A stretch of DNA of 64,000 nt from JALYUA01 sp039933215 (GTDB lineage Bacteria > Acidobacteriota > Thermoanaerobaculia > UBA5066 > Gp7-AA6): positions 1-64,000 of the forward strand of contig JBDTOO010000010.1 in NCBI GenBank assembly GCA_039933215.1, given 5' to 3'. Shown here one piece after another: positions 63,345-64,000 of the stretch. The notes under the pieces were generated by a model. It did no database searches. It was not told where the DNA came from and worked only from the letters and a program-made list of their open reading frames with translations. The position numbers were made by a program, and so were the translations under genes. Every line of letters begins with the position of its first letter. Positions within the stretch are counted from its first letter, which is position 1.

Positions 63345-64000
63345 TTAGCCCTTGGCCGCGGCGGCGGCGCCGCCCGTGCCCGCTCTCTGGAGCATCACCC
63401 GGGTGAGAACCTTGGAAACCCCCTGCATGTCGAAGATCGCCTCGTTCAGCGCGTCCCGCGACTCGCTGCCCGCGATGTCCCGCGAACGCTTCAGGGTCTC
63501 CTCGATCCGCTCGCGCTCGTCGCTCGCGAGGGCGGCGCCGAACTCGGCGAGCACGCGCTCATTCGAGGCGAGCATGCCGTCGAGGCGGCTGCGGATCTGG
63601 GCGACTTCGCGCCGCTGGTGATCCGCTTCCGCGAACGCCGATGCCTCCTTGATGATCTTGTCGATCTCGTTCTGCGAGAGCCCGCCCGCCGGGTTGATCT
63701 GGATCCCCTGGGCCTTCCCGGTGGCGAGGTCCTTCGCCGAGACGTTGACGATGCCGTTCGAGTCGATCGCGAACGTCACCTCGATCTGCGGCACCCCTCG
63801 CGGAGCGGACGGGATTCCGACGAGCTCGAACCGCCCGAGCGACTTGTTCTCGCGGGCGACCTCGCGCTCCCCCTGCAGGACGTGGATCTCGACGACGCCC
63901 TGATTGTCCGCCACGGTCGTGAAAACCTTGGTGTTCTTCGTGGGAATGGTCGAGTTGCGCTCGATCAGCTTTTCGAAGACCGAACCGTGCATCTCGATGC
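63345..64000 (-). CDS. dnaK: chaperone protein DnaK (C-terminal part)
   Basis: Hsp70 chaperone; only about the last 218 residues are in the window, the rest lies beyond its end. The substrate-binding beta domain is visible (VFEKLIERNSTIPTKNTKVF, VLQGEREVARENKSLGRFEL, VTFAIDSNGIVNVSAKDL), followed by the helical lid. The C-terminal tail is Gly/Ala-rich and ends AAAAAKG. It is followed by dnaJ on the same strand. Confidence 0.96.
   Translation of the reverse strand, partial: IEMHGSVFEKLIERNSTIPTKNTKVFTTVADNQGVVEIHVLQGEREVARENKSLGRFELVGIPSAPRGVPQIEVTFAIDSNGIVNVSAKDLATGKAQGIQINPAGGLSQNEIDKIIKEASAFAEADHQRREVAQIRSRLDGMLASNERVLAEFGAALASDERERIEETLKRSRDIAGSESRDALNEAIFDMQGVSKVLTRVMLQRAGTGGAAAAAKG

Overview
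The window is very GC-rich (roughly 70% by eye) with tightly packed bacterial genes that often overlap by a few bases. It encodes TolC, a PilT-type twitching ATPase, a lytic transglycosylase, respiratory complex I and large TPR proteins, so the host is a diderm, respiring bacterium with type IV pili. The large TPR protein, the TPR-AIM24 protein and the many secreted peptidases resemble Acidobacteriota (Thermoanaerobaculia-like) genomes. That placement is an inference; Myxococcota or related Gram-negative lineages remain possible. No rRNA, tRNA, CRISPR array, insertion sequence or phage gene was recognised.

Layout. 1-12.8 kb: a complex I operon, nuoA-E-F-G-H-J-K-L-M-N, with no nuoB, nuoC, nuoD or nuoI. 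It is followed by the NADH-sensing repressor gene rex and then glutamate dehydrogenase. A near-perfect Rex operator lies just upstream of nuoA, so the operon probably encodes its own redox regulator. 12.9-25.1 kb: secreted or envelope hydrolases (M14 carboxypeptidase-like, M61 aminopeptidase, S45 penicillin-acylase-like), a KynB-type cyclase with two uncharacterised partners, an alpha/beta hydrolase and a hemerythrin-domain protein. Between 17.9 and 19.3 kb there is a gene-free tandem duplication. 25.1-33 kb (minus strand): a LolD/MacB-type ATPase, a YIP1 protein, TolC, an OppD/OppF ATPase pair without permeases, and a large TPR protein. 33-38 kb (minus strand): the classic ffh-rpsP-khpA-rimM-trmD-rplS-rnhB translation and secretion cluster, interrupted between trmD and rplS by a structured repeat. 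38-52 kb: a Thr-rich lipoprotein, a diguanylate cyclase, a glycosyltransferase/methyltransferase operon, an AI-2E-family permease, queG, a CorC-like protein, NAD-type isocitrate dehydrogenase, trmB, pgsA, a zinc-finger polysaccharide deacetylase and a phosphohexomutase. 52-64 kb (minus strand): TPR-AIM24, lytic transglycosylase, alaS, recX, pilT, ilvE, rsmE, prmA, dnaJ and the 3' part of dnaK.

Most notable signals. (1) A roughly 170-bp palindromic element occurs in three copies. It has a long closing stem enclosing two hairpins; everything outside one loop is about 93% identical between the two best copies, while that loop varies freely. (2) At many gene junctions the start codon overlaps the upstream TGA as NTGA, with A, G, T and apparently C in the first position, implying CTG starts for nuoH, kynB and a glycosyltransferase gene. 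(3) A 15-bp hairpin encloses both the Shine-Dalgarno sequence and the start codon of the M61 peptidase. (4) The nuo operon is split and Rex-controlled.
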